From Diphasiastrum complanatum (lineage: Eukaryota; Streptophyta; Lycopodiopsida; Lycopodiales; Lycopodiaceae), in contig CM055104.1 in assembly GCA_029204225.1 (NCBI GenBank), forward strand, positions 19,807,761 to 19,871,760: a stretch of DNA of 64,000 nucleotides. Reading direction: 5' to 3'. The notes beneath the pieces were generated by a model. It saw only the letters and a program-made list of their open reading frames with translations, did no database searches and was not told the DNA's origin. This document shows, in pieces, positions 34,571 to 44,540 of this stretch. The translations under genes were made by a program, and so were the position numbers. Each line of letters opens with the position of its first letter. The stretch's first letter is position 1.

Positions 34571-35949
34571 ACATTCCCCTCTGAGCTCTGGAACTTGTTA
34601 AAAGATGTCCTGTAGTTCTGCCTCTAACTACCAACTTCCTTCTCTATGCTAGGTTTTCTGCCTATTTAGAGTTTAGAAATGTGTTCTCTAGATGGGGTGC
34701 TGTGTTTTACGTCTGCTCAAGAGTGTGTTCCCAAGCTGAGTTAGCCTCTGGTTTTGGTGTGAATAGTTCCATTTTTCTGGTAAGAGGGTGAGTAAAAATG
34801 GTGTTAAAATCTCCTTTGGTGTTGTACTTTCCTCTGTGGTAGATTGGAATCAGAAAGAAAATATTCTATATGAGAATTGGTTGTGTGACTGTGAGGTGAG
34901 GGTAATATGAGGAGTTCTTACTTTTGGATGCTGGAAAAGGTTCTATACTGTGTGGTTATGCTAGTTTTTCAAAGCCTCATCTTCTACATGCTATATGAAA
35001 TTTAACCGACAAATGCTTTGCTCTAAAGCTCTGATCAAATGCCTTGCTCTAAAGCTCCGATCAGACATACACAAGAACCCTCTATATGAGTATGAGCACC
35101 CTCCTCCAATCTCTTCATCCATTATGCTTTCAGATTGCCAAGAACCACAAGTTCTGAGCTCTAGAGTCTATGTCTGAACGACATAATATATGGACCAGAT
35201 CACTCCTCTCTTGAGTTCACTTCTTCCATGGATGTATTGAACCCTCTGAGCTTGCAAGAGATGTTGATAATCATGTTTAGGCTCCAAGCTTTAGAGGTCG
35301 GGAGGACCTTCGCTGAGCTACCTACTGTTTGAGCAATGCTTCACATCCATCTTTGAGCGGTGGCTTATCTGTCATATCCATACCTCTGAGAGCTAGCACA
35401 TCAGCAGAGATCACGCCATCCTAGCAGACAACCTGGCAGACAGCAGCAGAGGAGCAAGCGAGGCAAGCTGACCTATGCATGCATCAAAACGAGTGGGAAG
35501 TAAAAGAGGGAGTATGTAGAGAATGAGGAGCGACCAGAAACAGACATAGAGTGAGGTAGGAGTCCGATCTGCAAGAACCATTCATTGACACTTATAAAGG
35601 CTAATCAGATCAAGGAGCTGCAAGTCAGAGAAGATCTGGTAGCATTTCAGAAAAAAAAAATCTCAGAAAAGAATGTCCCTACATTGCTTTCAGCCCAATG
35701 CAGTCAAATTTATAGACTAATGGCCAAAAGCAACCAGAGCGTAACACAAAAAACAGAGCCCACAAAGGGGTTGGCAGGTCTCAGCATCCCTTGAAGCCTT
35801 CTCATAATGAAAAGGCGTTGAAAGGTCACAGTGACGAATCGTGCTCTGCTAGGAAGAATCAAACTGTCAAGTGCAGCCAACTATAATCAATTTCACAGTG
35901 GTGAATGCATTGGTGTCTGCTCCTGCATCAATCAAAAGCACAACTGATC
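34571..35949 (+). repeat. Right 1.38-kb direct repeat (probable LTR)
   Basis: Homologous to 30872-32211 in the same orientation. Contains an extra tandem duplication of about 29 bp at 35005-35065 (GCTCTAAAGCTC twice) and a 12-bp insertion near 35896. It abuts a minus-strand Copia gag fragment at 35950. Confidence 0.78.
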
Positions 35950-36640
35950 ATTCGTAGTCATGGAAGGAATGAACAACACATTCTCTAATTTTGCATTCCT
36001 ATTTGCAGATGAGAAAAAAATAGGAATAGAACCAATGCCCTTGATAACACATTTACCATCATTGGCCATGTTCATGACCTTATTCTCTCCTTCATAAGTC
36101 ACCAAACAGGTGTATTATTCTTTGGTACATGTCATATGAAAGTTTGCGCTACTATCAATCCACCATGGATCAATATCTCCATCATTGGTTAGCAAACTAG
36201 AAGACATCAAAAGAGATCATCATAATCTTGTTCATCCTCATCAAAAGTGAAAATGCCTTGGTTTTCTTTTTCCTCTCTCTTCCTCGCAAGACGTCACTTG
36301 CAAAGTGACCTTTAATTCCACAAAAAAAGCACTTCAACTTTGACTTGTCCTTTTTACCCTCACAAGAATATGTCTCATCTTGATTTAAACATCTTTCCAA
36401 GTCTAGGTTTTTGGCAATAGAAACACTTGTCTTTCTTTTTCTTGTGATGAGGACCCCTGATCATCATCCTCTACATTTGATTTCTTGGATTGATTTTTGT
36501 CCTTGTGCTTCCCTTTGGCTATCATTGCTTGCTCTTCTGATTAGGGTTGTTGAGATTTCACCACTTCTCACCTGTGTTCTTCTTGTAACAGGATGCCATG
36601 AAAATCCTCGAGACTGCTTTTTGCACCTTCAATCCTCGGA
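35950..36640 (-). pseudogene. Copia gag/protease-linker fragment with zinc knuckle
   Basis: Minus-strand sequence includes KLKCFFCGIKGHFASD, a CCHC knuckle whose last Cys position reads Asp or is shifted. It parallels KLKCFYCGIKRHFVSDC of the plus-strand element at 45.83 kb. The segment 35950-36170, read on the minus strand, corresponds to the region after the zinc knuckle of that element, with the WWIDS-like protease start near 36160. It is a fragment of the same Copia family in opposite orientation, joined to the right repeat of the gag-only element on one side and to a Gypsy pol on the other. Confidence 0.65.
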
Positions 36641-36645
36641 TAATT

Positions 36646-39600
36646 TAGCAACGGTATGCCCAGATGGGATATCGAGAACCACATTATGGAGGAAATCCGG
36701 CAGCTAGACCTCGTCAATCTACTCTTGGATACCCGGAACGGTTAGCCTTACCAGCCCCACCAAAGCACCTCGCTCCTCCTGCCAATTTGATGGAAGTAGA
36801 ACCTTACAGAAGAGCCGACCAATGGAACTACGGTAATGATCAAGAAGGTGGACCTTCAGAATGCTGTCGCGCAACAACAAGCATCTAGAAACTGGACCAG
36901 AACACCACTTGGATGCTTTGCATGTGGAGAAAATCACAGAGTTGCAGAATGTCCAAATAAAAGAAAATTTGTACCATTCTGTCATGACTGTGGTTATGGG
37001 CATTGCTATAAGGAATGTTTAGCAAGACCGAAGCCACCACCGGCTACAGCTCCTGCAAATTTGATAACAATCAAGCAAAGACCAGTAGCTCAAAATAAAC
37101 CAAGTGTACCTTTGATGGTGGTCACCAGAGCACAGAAGCAGAAAGAACCGATAGTAGATCTAGTACCTGCTGATTCTATACCATTAATTGATATACCAAC
37201 AGCATCTGGAGTCTATCCAAATCTTCATGCAGAAAAAAAAAAATATCATCATATGAGTTAGTGGATTAAACATCTGCAAGAAGAAGAGAAGCTTGAAGCT
37301 GCTAGAGCAACAGCCGAAGTTCGTTCTTCACCATTGCAGCCACCCAAAAATTCACGTACAAATATGAATGCTCAGTTGCATCATCATGAAGAACCCTTCA
37401 AGATGACTGAACCGGAAGCACCGCAAACATAACTACTCATGAATATTTTGTCTAGTAAGATCAATATTTTGTTGGGAGAGTTCCTGAAGTTGGTGCCAAA
37501 AGCAAAAGAAGTATCAGTACAAAAGTTAACTCAAGCTGAACCAGAAGTCCATCAGGAGCCACTTTTTTGTGTTGGATTTGAAGAATCTAATGAAGTACTC
37601 CATGTCAAAGCATTTTGGAAAAGTGAAGAAAAAAATATCACCCTACCGATATAGCATAGACAATTTCCTTATGAAGCAGCTGTGATAGATGGCAGTTCGG
37701 GAGTCAACCTGATTTCTACAAAGCTATGTGCAAAATGGGGCCTTACAAAGATAAAACCTATGACTTTTGCCATTAAGCTAGCTGATCAAACGACAGTTCG
37801 TCCACGAGGAATGGTTGAAGATATACCTATCAGAATTGCCGAAGTACATTACTTTCGTAGTAATGGACTTACCAGAAGCACCAAATGTCTACCGAGTCCT
37901 ATTGGGACGCCCATGGTTACAAGTTGTGCAAGTAATTCATAACTGGGTTACTGGAAAAATCACTTTTGAAAATCGTGAACGTGCAGTGAAGGTTGATCCT
38001 GTAACTTGGACTATCGAACCAGTGGTTCAAAAAGAGGATGATGATTCACCGACCAGTAAAACATTTGGGAGTTCATTACGATTCTCAAACCGATACTGTC
38101 AACTAGAATGAAGCTCTTGCAACGATTGACTGTACAGTAGGATATATGTGTCAACAAGATAATGAGTCAGGTTTGAACAAGATCTTATTATTGGATCGAA
38201 CCTTGGATACACTGACCACTTTTTCATTGAATGTGTTGAATGTAGCTTGGATATCAATGGAGCCTATACCAAATCCGATTGAAAATGAACTCATTCCTGT
38301 GAGTCATGCCTTGACTTATGATGACAATGCAGAACTTACTGATGAGCAGATTCTAAATCATATGGATCCGACCAAATTTGGAGTGCGTAATATATTCCTG
38401 ATGAACCAATAATAACACCGCCAAAGACAGTTATATTGAAGGAAGACAGGATCACATGATCAATGACGAAGAAACAAGCCAAGCAACATTATAATACGGT
38501 CCTGAAATGAGAAAATCCTCCTCAAAAGATTGATTCAAAGAATGTGCCACCCTTACTGGATAAAGACAAAGGAAAAGTCAAGGATGATTCTACAAGTCAG
38601 AGTTCTATCAAGTCTACATCATCGTCTAGGAAGTCTTCACCTTCGAAAAAGAGTTTATCTTCTCATAAGTCATCACCTCCATGATCAATTCCTGCTAAGA
38701 AAGCTAAGCGAAGATCCAAGACAAGTCCTTTTGGCAAAGAACAACCAGATGTAGTCCAGCATGATATGCCCGAACATTTTAAACGCTATACACTGGATGA
38801 TGTGGTTATCATGCTACCCAAAGCACATCGTGAACCCGAAGAATAGGTGCCAGAATCGAAAGATGTTTATGATGGCCCAGCTAGGACACAACCTATGAAT
38901 CTTGCTGAACCAGGAGAACCAGAAACGATTGTACAAGTTGGATCACAACTTAATCCTGAAGAGTTTCAAGCGCTCCGAACATTACTTATTAAGTATCAAG
39001 ATTGCTTTGCATGGACTTATCAAGATCTCAAGGATATTCCGACGTTAGTTACTGAACACACCATACCTTTAATACCTGATGCAGTTCCAAAGGTTACAAA
39101 ATTCTATCGCTGTAATCCTAATGTTGCAGATCTGATAAACAAAGAGTTTCAGAGACTGCTTGACATCGATTTCATTTATGAGATCGAGCATACAGAATGG
39201 GTTTCACTGATTGTCACTGTTTCTAAGAAGAATGAGAAATTGGGAATTTGTGTGAATCTCAAGGCCTTGAACAAAGTGACGCGGAAGGATCACTTTTCGT
39301 TACCTTTTACTGAAAGCATTTTGGACCGCCTTGCTCGAGCGAAAGCTTATAGTTTTCTGGATGGATTTAGTGGTTACAACCAGGTCAAGATTGCACCTGC
39401 AGATCGCCACAAAACAGTTTTTGCACTTAGCCTTCTTAGCAAGTAATGCACCAAGTTCGTTCCAAAGAGTAATGCAATTTGCTTTTAAAGATTATCTACA
39501 AAAATTTCTTGAAATTTACTTGGATGACCTTGGAGTCCATAGCACAGATATAGACCACCTGGATCGATTGGAGAAAGTATTTGAAAGAAGTTGCAAGTAT

Positions 39601-39880
39601 CAAATTTTCCTAAATCCAGAAAAATGCCATATCTGGATTTCCCACGGAGTTGTGCTTGGGTATGTGATATCGAGACATGGCATTGCCACAGATTATTCTA
39701 AAATTAAGATTATTGTGGAATTGCCATCGCCAACAACAATTCTTGGAGTTTATGTATTTATGGGTCATGCGAACTACTATCGAATTTATTATCTTCTTTG
39801 CAGATTTAGCAAGACCTATATACAAACTTACTATTGTTTCTATTTGGACAGTAGAGACATCAGAGAGCATTAAGGATCAA
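36646..39880 (+). pseudogene. Ty3/Gypsy zinc knuckle-protease-RT relic
   Basis: Plus-strand Gypsy pieces in order. Two zinc knuckles: CFACGENHRVAEC at about 36916-36955 and CHDCGYGHCYKEC just after. Protease-like AVIDGSSGVNLIS at 37680 with LLGRPWLQVVQVIHNW near 37900. A linker rich in Ser/Lys to 38760. RT from 38940: DCFAWTYQDLKDIP, NEKLGICVNLKALNKVTRKD, YSFLDGFSGYNQVKIAP, and YLDD at 39517-39528. The block that should link KTVFA to SFQRVM (family: W-G-x-F...MPFGL-x-N-A) is missing at about 39420-39445, with a frame change, so RT is inactive. Frames also break near 36840, 37660, 37850 and 38110. RNase H and integrase are not seen. Confidence 0.82.
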
Positions 39881-40129
39881 CTGCCGGTGGCTAGATTGTA
39901 TTTCCATGTCGCAATGATGGGAGGCTCCTGGGAATCTCGATTCACAGTCTGGACAACTTCAAAGTGGATTGTCGAAGCCCACCGTTGTTTTTTGTCGCAC
40001 AATTTAGATTTTAGCATTGCCCATGGAGAAGGTGCAGTATCATTTAATAAAGATTCGACGTAAAGCAAATAGGAAATTTTTCTTTTATCATGCATCTATG
40101 GGAATCACTCTAGAAGCAAGTTTTCAAAA

Positions 40130-40420
40130 TCTCATTCCATCAAATCAAAGCATGTATTAGATCTTGTTCATATCGGTCCTTGCCTTGACATAATTATCAC
40201 AATCCAGCTTCATGCACTTTTTCTCACCTTGAGAATCGGTGTTTGTCTTGTCCTTGCCCCGCTTCTTGAAATGTTTTTTTTCGGCTCAACCCTAGACAAA
40301 AACTCTGCTCCTTACGAGAGTCTATGTGAGCGTCATCGAAGTTTTTCGCAAAGCAAATAGCACCCTCGAGAGTCTGTAATTGGTTGTGCCTCACTTCAAG
40401 TTGAAACTCTTTCGAAATCC
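40130..40420 (-). pseudogene. Possible retroelement gag fragment
   Basis: Minus-strand frame about 40395-40215 reads EFQLEVRHNQLQTLEGAICF, then AKNFDDAHIDSRKEQ. This resembles the linker between capsid and zinc knuckle in retrotransposon gag (long helix, then A...FDDA). Only about 60 residues are protein-like, and no knuckle is found. Low confidence. Confidence 0.3.
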
Positions 40421-40423
40421 CAA

Positions 40424-40555
40424 ACCCTTAACCCTTAATCTCAATCCCCTTATCCTAAACCCAAAATCCAAAACCCAAAACTCACCCAAAACCTCTTTTT
40501 CTAGATCCCTTACTCTAAACCTTGGCCCCAAATCCTAAACCTAAAGTAGGTACAA
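40424..40555. repeat. C/A-rich telomere-like tract
   Basis: Irregular repeats such as CCCTTAACCCTTAATC, CCTAAACCCAAAATCC and CCTAAACCTAAA. The plant telomere unit is CCCTAAA. Perfect tandem units are few, so it may be a short decayed interstitial telomeric tract or only C/A-rich low-complexity DNA. Confidence 0.4.
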
Positions 40556-40749
40556 AAATAATAAACTTAAGTACATAAAAAAATGATACCTATAACTGAA
40601 CAACAAAAGACTCCACACAACCTTTGAGAAAAGATCAAGGATTTTAAAAAACAAGAAGATAAATCAAAGGGTTATGAAAGTGCTTATATGTTCCATAAAA
40701 ATACCAAGATCTTGAAAGGATAATAAGGCCTTCATTCTTATCAACAAGT

Positions 40750-41280
40750 TTAGGGTCTAGGGATGACGTGAGTAGATCTAGCCAACGCATAAACCAGATT
40801 TACTTCCAACATTCCATCAGCATTGCACTTTGTCCTGTGCACCCATTTGTTGCCAATGGGTCTTTTGCCCTTTGGAAGATCCACTATCTCCCAAGTGCCA
40901 TGGTGTTTGATGGAATCAATATCCTCTTGCATTGCTTTTTACCATATCTCTTAATCCTTGGCCTCCTCAAAGCAAGAGGGTTCAGTAGATGAAATGATGT
41001 TACTCATAAGCGCGAGGTTTACCTGAAACATGTCAGGTTCTGTCTTCTCTCTCGTAGAACGTCATAGCTCTCCCTCCTGGCTAGACTCAGCAACTTCCCC
41101 TTCCTTGTCACTCATGAACCTCATATACCACTTACGTAATTTCCATTGAGATGATCCACTACGAGGTGCAAAGGACAAAGCAACAACATTGGATGCTAAG
41201 CCACAAAGAAATGCAATTGGCATTGGGTAAATCAACCTTAAGGCAATGGCATTGGTGAAGAGGTCATCCAAATATTTCTA
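40750..41280 (-). pseudogene. Copia pol fragment (linker to RT N-terminus)
   Basis: Minus strand reads WYMRFMSDKEGE, then AMQEDIDSIKHHGTWEIVDL and PKGKRPIGNKWVHRTKCNAD. This matches the start of Copia RT (family: A-M-x-x-E...TWx-L-V-x-L-P...I-x-x-K-W-V-x-K-x-K). It is followed by frame loss. The active-site YVDD is not present. It is in opposite orientation to the Gypsy relic on its left. Confidence 0.75.
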
Positions 41281-42119
41281 CAAGATATGACGTGCATCAC
41301 CAATTTCTTCATCAGGCACTTATCAAGGCTTGGCAATCAAGTGAAATCTAGATCAACAAGTCTACTCTAACTCTGGTCTAAAAGCATTTACATTGCCATA
41401 TCCAATTTGTTTTTTTTTTTTTAATTTCATTTTTTAGGTAAAAAATGCTTAAGCATGTTAGTGTCATGTGCTAGGCTCAGCACATTAGCTATCGATACTT
41501 TGGATTGTAAACATGACGGCTTTGAAGGGAATTAATAAGTTATTTGTATCTCTCTTAGACTCCTCCAAGCTAATAGTAGGGCCACTATGAGATAACAATG
41601 GTAGGTGAACTTTTAGAGATAGTTAACTTGTGGAGGTTCTTTTTAAGTAAACTCACTCTACCATAGATCAACATGTTCTAGGCTCATTCAAAGTGATGTG
41701 AGTTTCTACTCCTTCATTGTGAATAGGAGCTATGGGACACTTCCAAGTATGGCCTCATGTGCCACTATCCCACATGATGTTTTTATGTCTTTCTTGATGA
41801 GATTCCTATGTCCTTTGGCATTCAATGCTAATCTATTGTGATTTTCAATGCTCTTACATTGTTTGGTCTTTTCTCTAATATTATGTTGGATAGCTTTTCT
41901 TTGAATTGGCATATCTAATTTGGCTTGCTAATTGCTTAGCACAGGCACATGACAATTATAACTTCCCCTCCAACCTCTGTCTCCACCTCCACCTCCACCA
42001 TTTCTACTCCCCTCTGCCTCCACCACCCCTATTACCACCACCCAACTACCTACGTCTGCCTTTCCATTTTATCCTTCCTTTCATTTCTTTAAGTAGTTTC
42101 GATGGACCTCGGTTGAGTT

Positions 42120-42760
42120 TTTTTGCCCATTCTCAATCCATGGATGTTTATGCTTCCCATGTTGTGCAAGGTGCACTTGCAGTTCAGTAGCAAGTCAACA
42201 TGGTTTGCTAGACTATTAACTAGTTGGCAAACCAATGCATCCTCAAGCTCAATGAGCATGATGTTTGGATGCGTCAAAAGGATGCCCTATAGGCCAAGGC
42301 CGACATTGTTGACCAGTTGACTCAACAGATGAATGACGCCAAGGATCTGAATTCTAAACTTCATAAAAAAAAAACAAAAATTACAAAAAAGTGAATAAAG
42401 AGAAGGAAAATGAAAATCGAGAAGCTACACACTCATATCCAGAAGCTCAATGACTCCATGACTACCAAGCGCCAACTCTCCACCTCCTACGCCACCTCCG
42501 CACGAACCCTCCAAGGGCAATTACTCATCTCACATCGAGATTGTTTGGCCCTTCAATAACAACTGGATGCGCTAAAAAATAAACCTGATGAGAAAACCAT
42601 CCAAACTATTATGGCCCATTGGATCAATTTGCTTGACTGAAGAGTCAAGTCACCTCATTGACTACACTTCTTTGATTGGTCGAGACTCTCAATGACGCAC
42701 AAGATGCCCAGATGGACATTAACTCTCCCTCTAGCACTTTTGGGTTTTGACATTCTGCGA
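42120..42760 (+). pseudogene. Coiled-coil relic of unknown family
   Basis: Broken plus-strand translations are rich in heptad-like spacing: ADIVDQLTQQMNDAKDLNSK (about 42298-42357), EKLHTHIQKLNDSMTTKRQL (about 42415-42475) and LDALKNKPDEKTIQTIMAHW (about 42566-42625). Stops and shifts interrupt them. Length and composition recall coiled-coil N-terminal regions of retroelement proteins or host tether proteins. I do not recognise the gene. Confidence 0.35.
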
Positions 42761-42931
42761 GTAAATTTTTTTGTGAGTTTTGCTAGTTTCTTCTACCCAT
42801 GATCCAACAAAATGATAGCAAATAGTGTGCTACTCTTTTTATGCCACTACATGATTTTTTAAGAATAAGAATTGTGGTTTGATGCATACTTAAAAACTTT
42901 GACTATCCATCAAATTTTAAAAGGTCCATCA

Positions 42932-43360
42932 CAAAATACTTTGTTACTCTATAACTATAAGTTTACTTTTACAATTAAAAAAACTGGTTATTGAAGTTGT
43001 AAAAGCTAGCATGTCGGCGTGCTAGCCTGCAAATTTTTTATTGAAAAACAATGAAGTTTTTTTAATAACTTTTTGAAAAAATAAATTTCTTTTTGGAGCT
43101 TATTCGACTAGTATGCCAGTGTGCTAGCCGAGTAGATTATAAGATAGAAAAGCTATTTTGACACATTTGAGAATCAAATTTTGATAAAAACATTATTTTA
43201 GAATATTTTTTTCAACCTCCAAACATAGTAAGCCGACGTTCTAAGTAAAACAACAATTTTTTTCTTACAACCTTTAAAGATAGCACGCCGACGTGCTATA
43301 TGAAATGACGAAAAAAAAAATTGTAGCCTCCAAACATAGCACACCGGCATACACAGCGAG
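42932..43360. repeat. Array of GC-rich palindromes (CGCCGACGTGC core)
   Basis: Five related palindromic motifs in very AT-rich DNA: 43005-43026 (GCTAGCATGTCGGCGTGCTA plus two more bases), 43108-43127, 43225-43245, 43280-43299 (ATAGCACGCCGACGTGCTAT) and 43336-43355. The last three are preceded by the shared ACCTCCAAACATAG-like stretch, so units of about 55-60 bp were tandemly amplified. The left part is homologous to 23127-23290. No coding sequence is present. It looks like subterminal or intronic motif arrays of a DNA transposon. Confidence 0.85.
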
Positions 43361-43931
43361 ACTGCCCGAAAAAAAATTAATTTGAAATTTTTTTACTTTG
43401 TAAAATTTTTAACTATGTACCAAACCACATTCTTAATAATAAACATTGAAGTAGTAGCATAAAAAAGATCACCATGTGTTATCTTTTTGTTGAATCATGT
43501 CAAGAGAGAAATTCGTAAAAATCGCAAAAAATTTACTTGCAAAATGCCAAGGCCCTAGCACTTCCCATCAATTCAAGAGGGCGGAAAAAATTACTAAAAT
43601 AACTTCAAATAAACTCATTGGAAGTCACATAAAATCTGTATTTAATTGTTAGGGCGCTTTTCTATAGGAGATTGGTCCAAACAAAAAGCCCTAACAAGGG
43701 AAAGACCCACACAATCCTTACACGGGAAAAGCAATTGACCAACTCCAATCATGGGGGCTACGTTGATCACTTTTTGTACTCCCAAGTCAATGAGAGTTTA
43801 ATCTTGGGTACCTGAAAGTGGGTCCCAAAACATACAAGCCAAGTGGCATATATATTTGATAATATAGATTCTTCCTATATCGTGTCAATGGTGCGGCATT
43901 GCATGGAAACCCTCATGACGCAACATAAACT

Positions 43932-44312
43932 TTGCATTGTCATCTTGTTCTTGGAGCAACATATGAAAGAGGGAATAAATGCAAGCCTTCACAAAATGAA
44001 AGATTTAAAATGCAAAGTTTTAGAAGGTTACTACGAGCTCGCAGATCCATTGAAGCAGGGAAATTTGTCTGTTTAAAACCTGCAGCCAATGTTGTTTGCT
44101 TATATAACATAGATTCTCCGGATGAAGTTGTTGAATGTGTGCATAACAAATTTAAATTGTTAGCTCTATGTTTCGGCGACAACGAAAAATATGCTAAATT
44201 TTTTGTGACTTGTAAACCAATTCATACGGGCTTGGTGCAAGTTCATCCTATTGGACCCAGTCTCAAAATGGCCTCTACTCCTGGCCCATGTTTTCTCATA
44301 AGGACATCTTGA
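43932..44312 (+). other. Unrecognised open frame (about 126 codons)
   Basis: Reads HLVLGATYERGNKCKP, RLLRARRSIEAGKFVCLKPA and LYNIDSPDEVVECVHNKFKL, a balanced, protein-like composition. The frame has no ATG near its start (opens with TTG after a stop at 43926) and ends at 44310. It is likely a fragment of a larger gene or element. I cannot assign a family. Its right end adjoins the presumed LTR of the Copia element at 44.5 kb. Confidence 0.3.
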
Positions 44313-44381
44313 AGGTTCAATCTATTCATTCTGATGAGAGAGTCAAACACAATGAGTTTGCATCTCTTTCATTAGTAGATC

Positions 44382-44481
44382 TTGATTTTCTACATTGCCA
44401 ATGGTGCTAATTGTGTTGTCTTCATAGCCAATTGATTTTTTACATTGCCAACGGTGCTAATTGTGTTGTCTTCATAACCAA
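44382..44481. repeat. 50-bp tandem duplication in a presumed LTR
   Basis: Copies start at 44382 and 44432, each TTGATTTTNTACATTGCCAA then NGGTGCTAATTGTGTTG. It lies about 50 bp upstream of the primer-binding site at 44529, so near the LTR end. Confidence 0.9.
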
Positions 44482-44528
44482 AGATCAAGAGATAATTTTA
44501 GACCTTAGTGATTAACAAAATCTTCAAA

Positions 44529-44540
44529 TGGTATCAGAGC
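44529..44540 (+). other. Copia primer-binding site
   Basis: TGGTATCAGAGC. The sequence to its left is therefore the 3' end of a 5' LTR (ending about 44528), and the leader leads to gag at about 45.19 kb. Confidence 0.85.

Noticed and set aside
42932-43360. CRISPR-like array of spaced repeats
   Set aside because: Units are diverged palindromes at unequal spacing in a plant genome, without identical repeats or unique spacers of fixed size.
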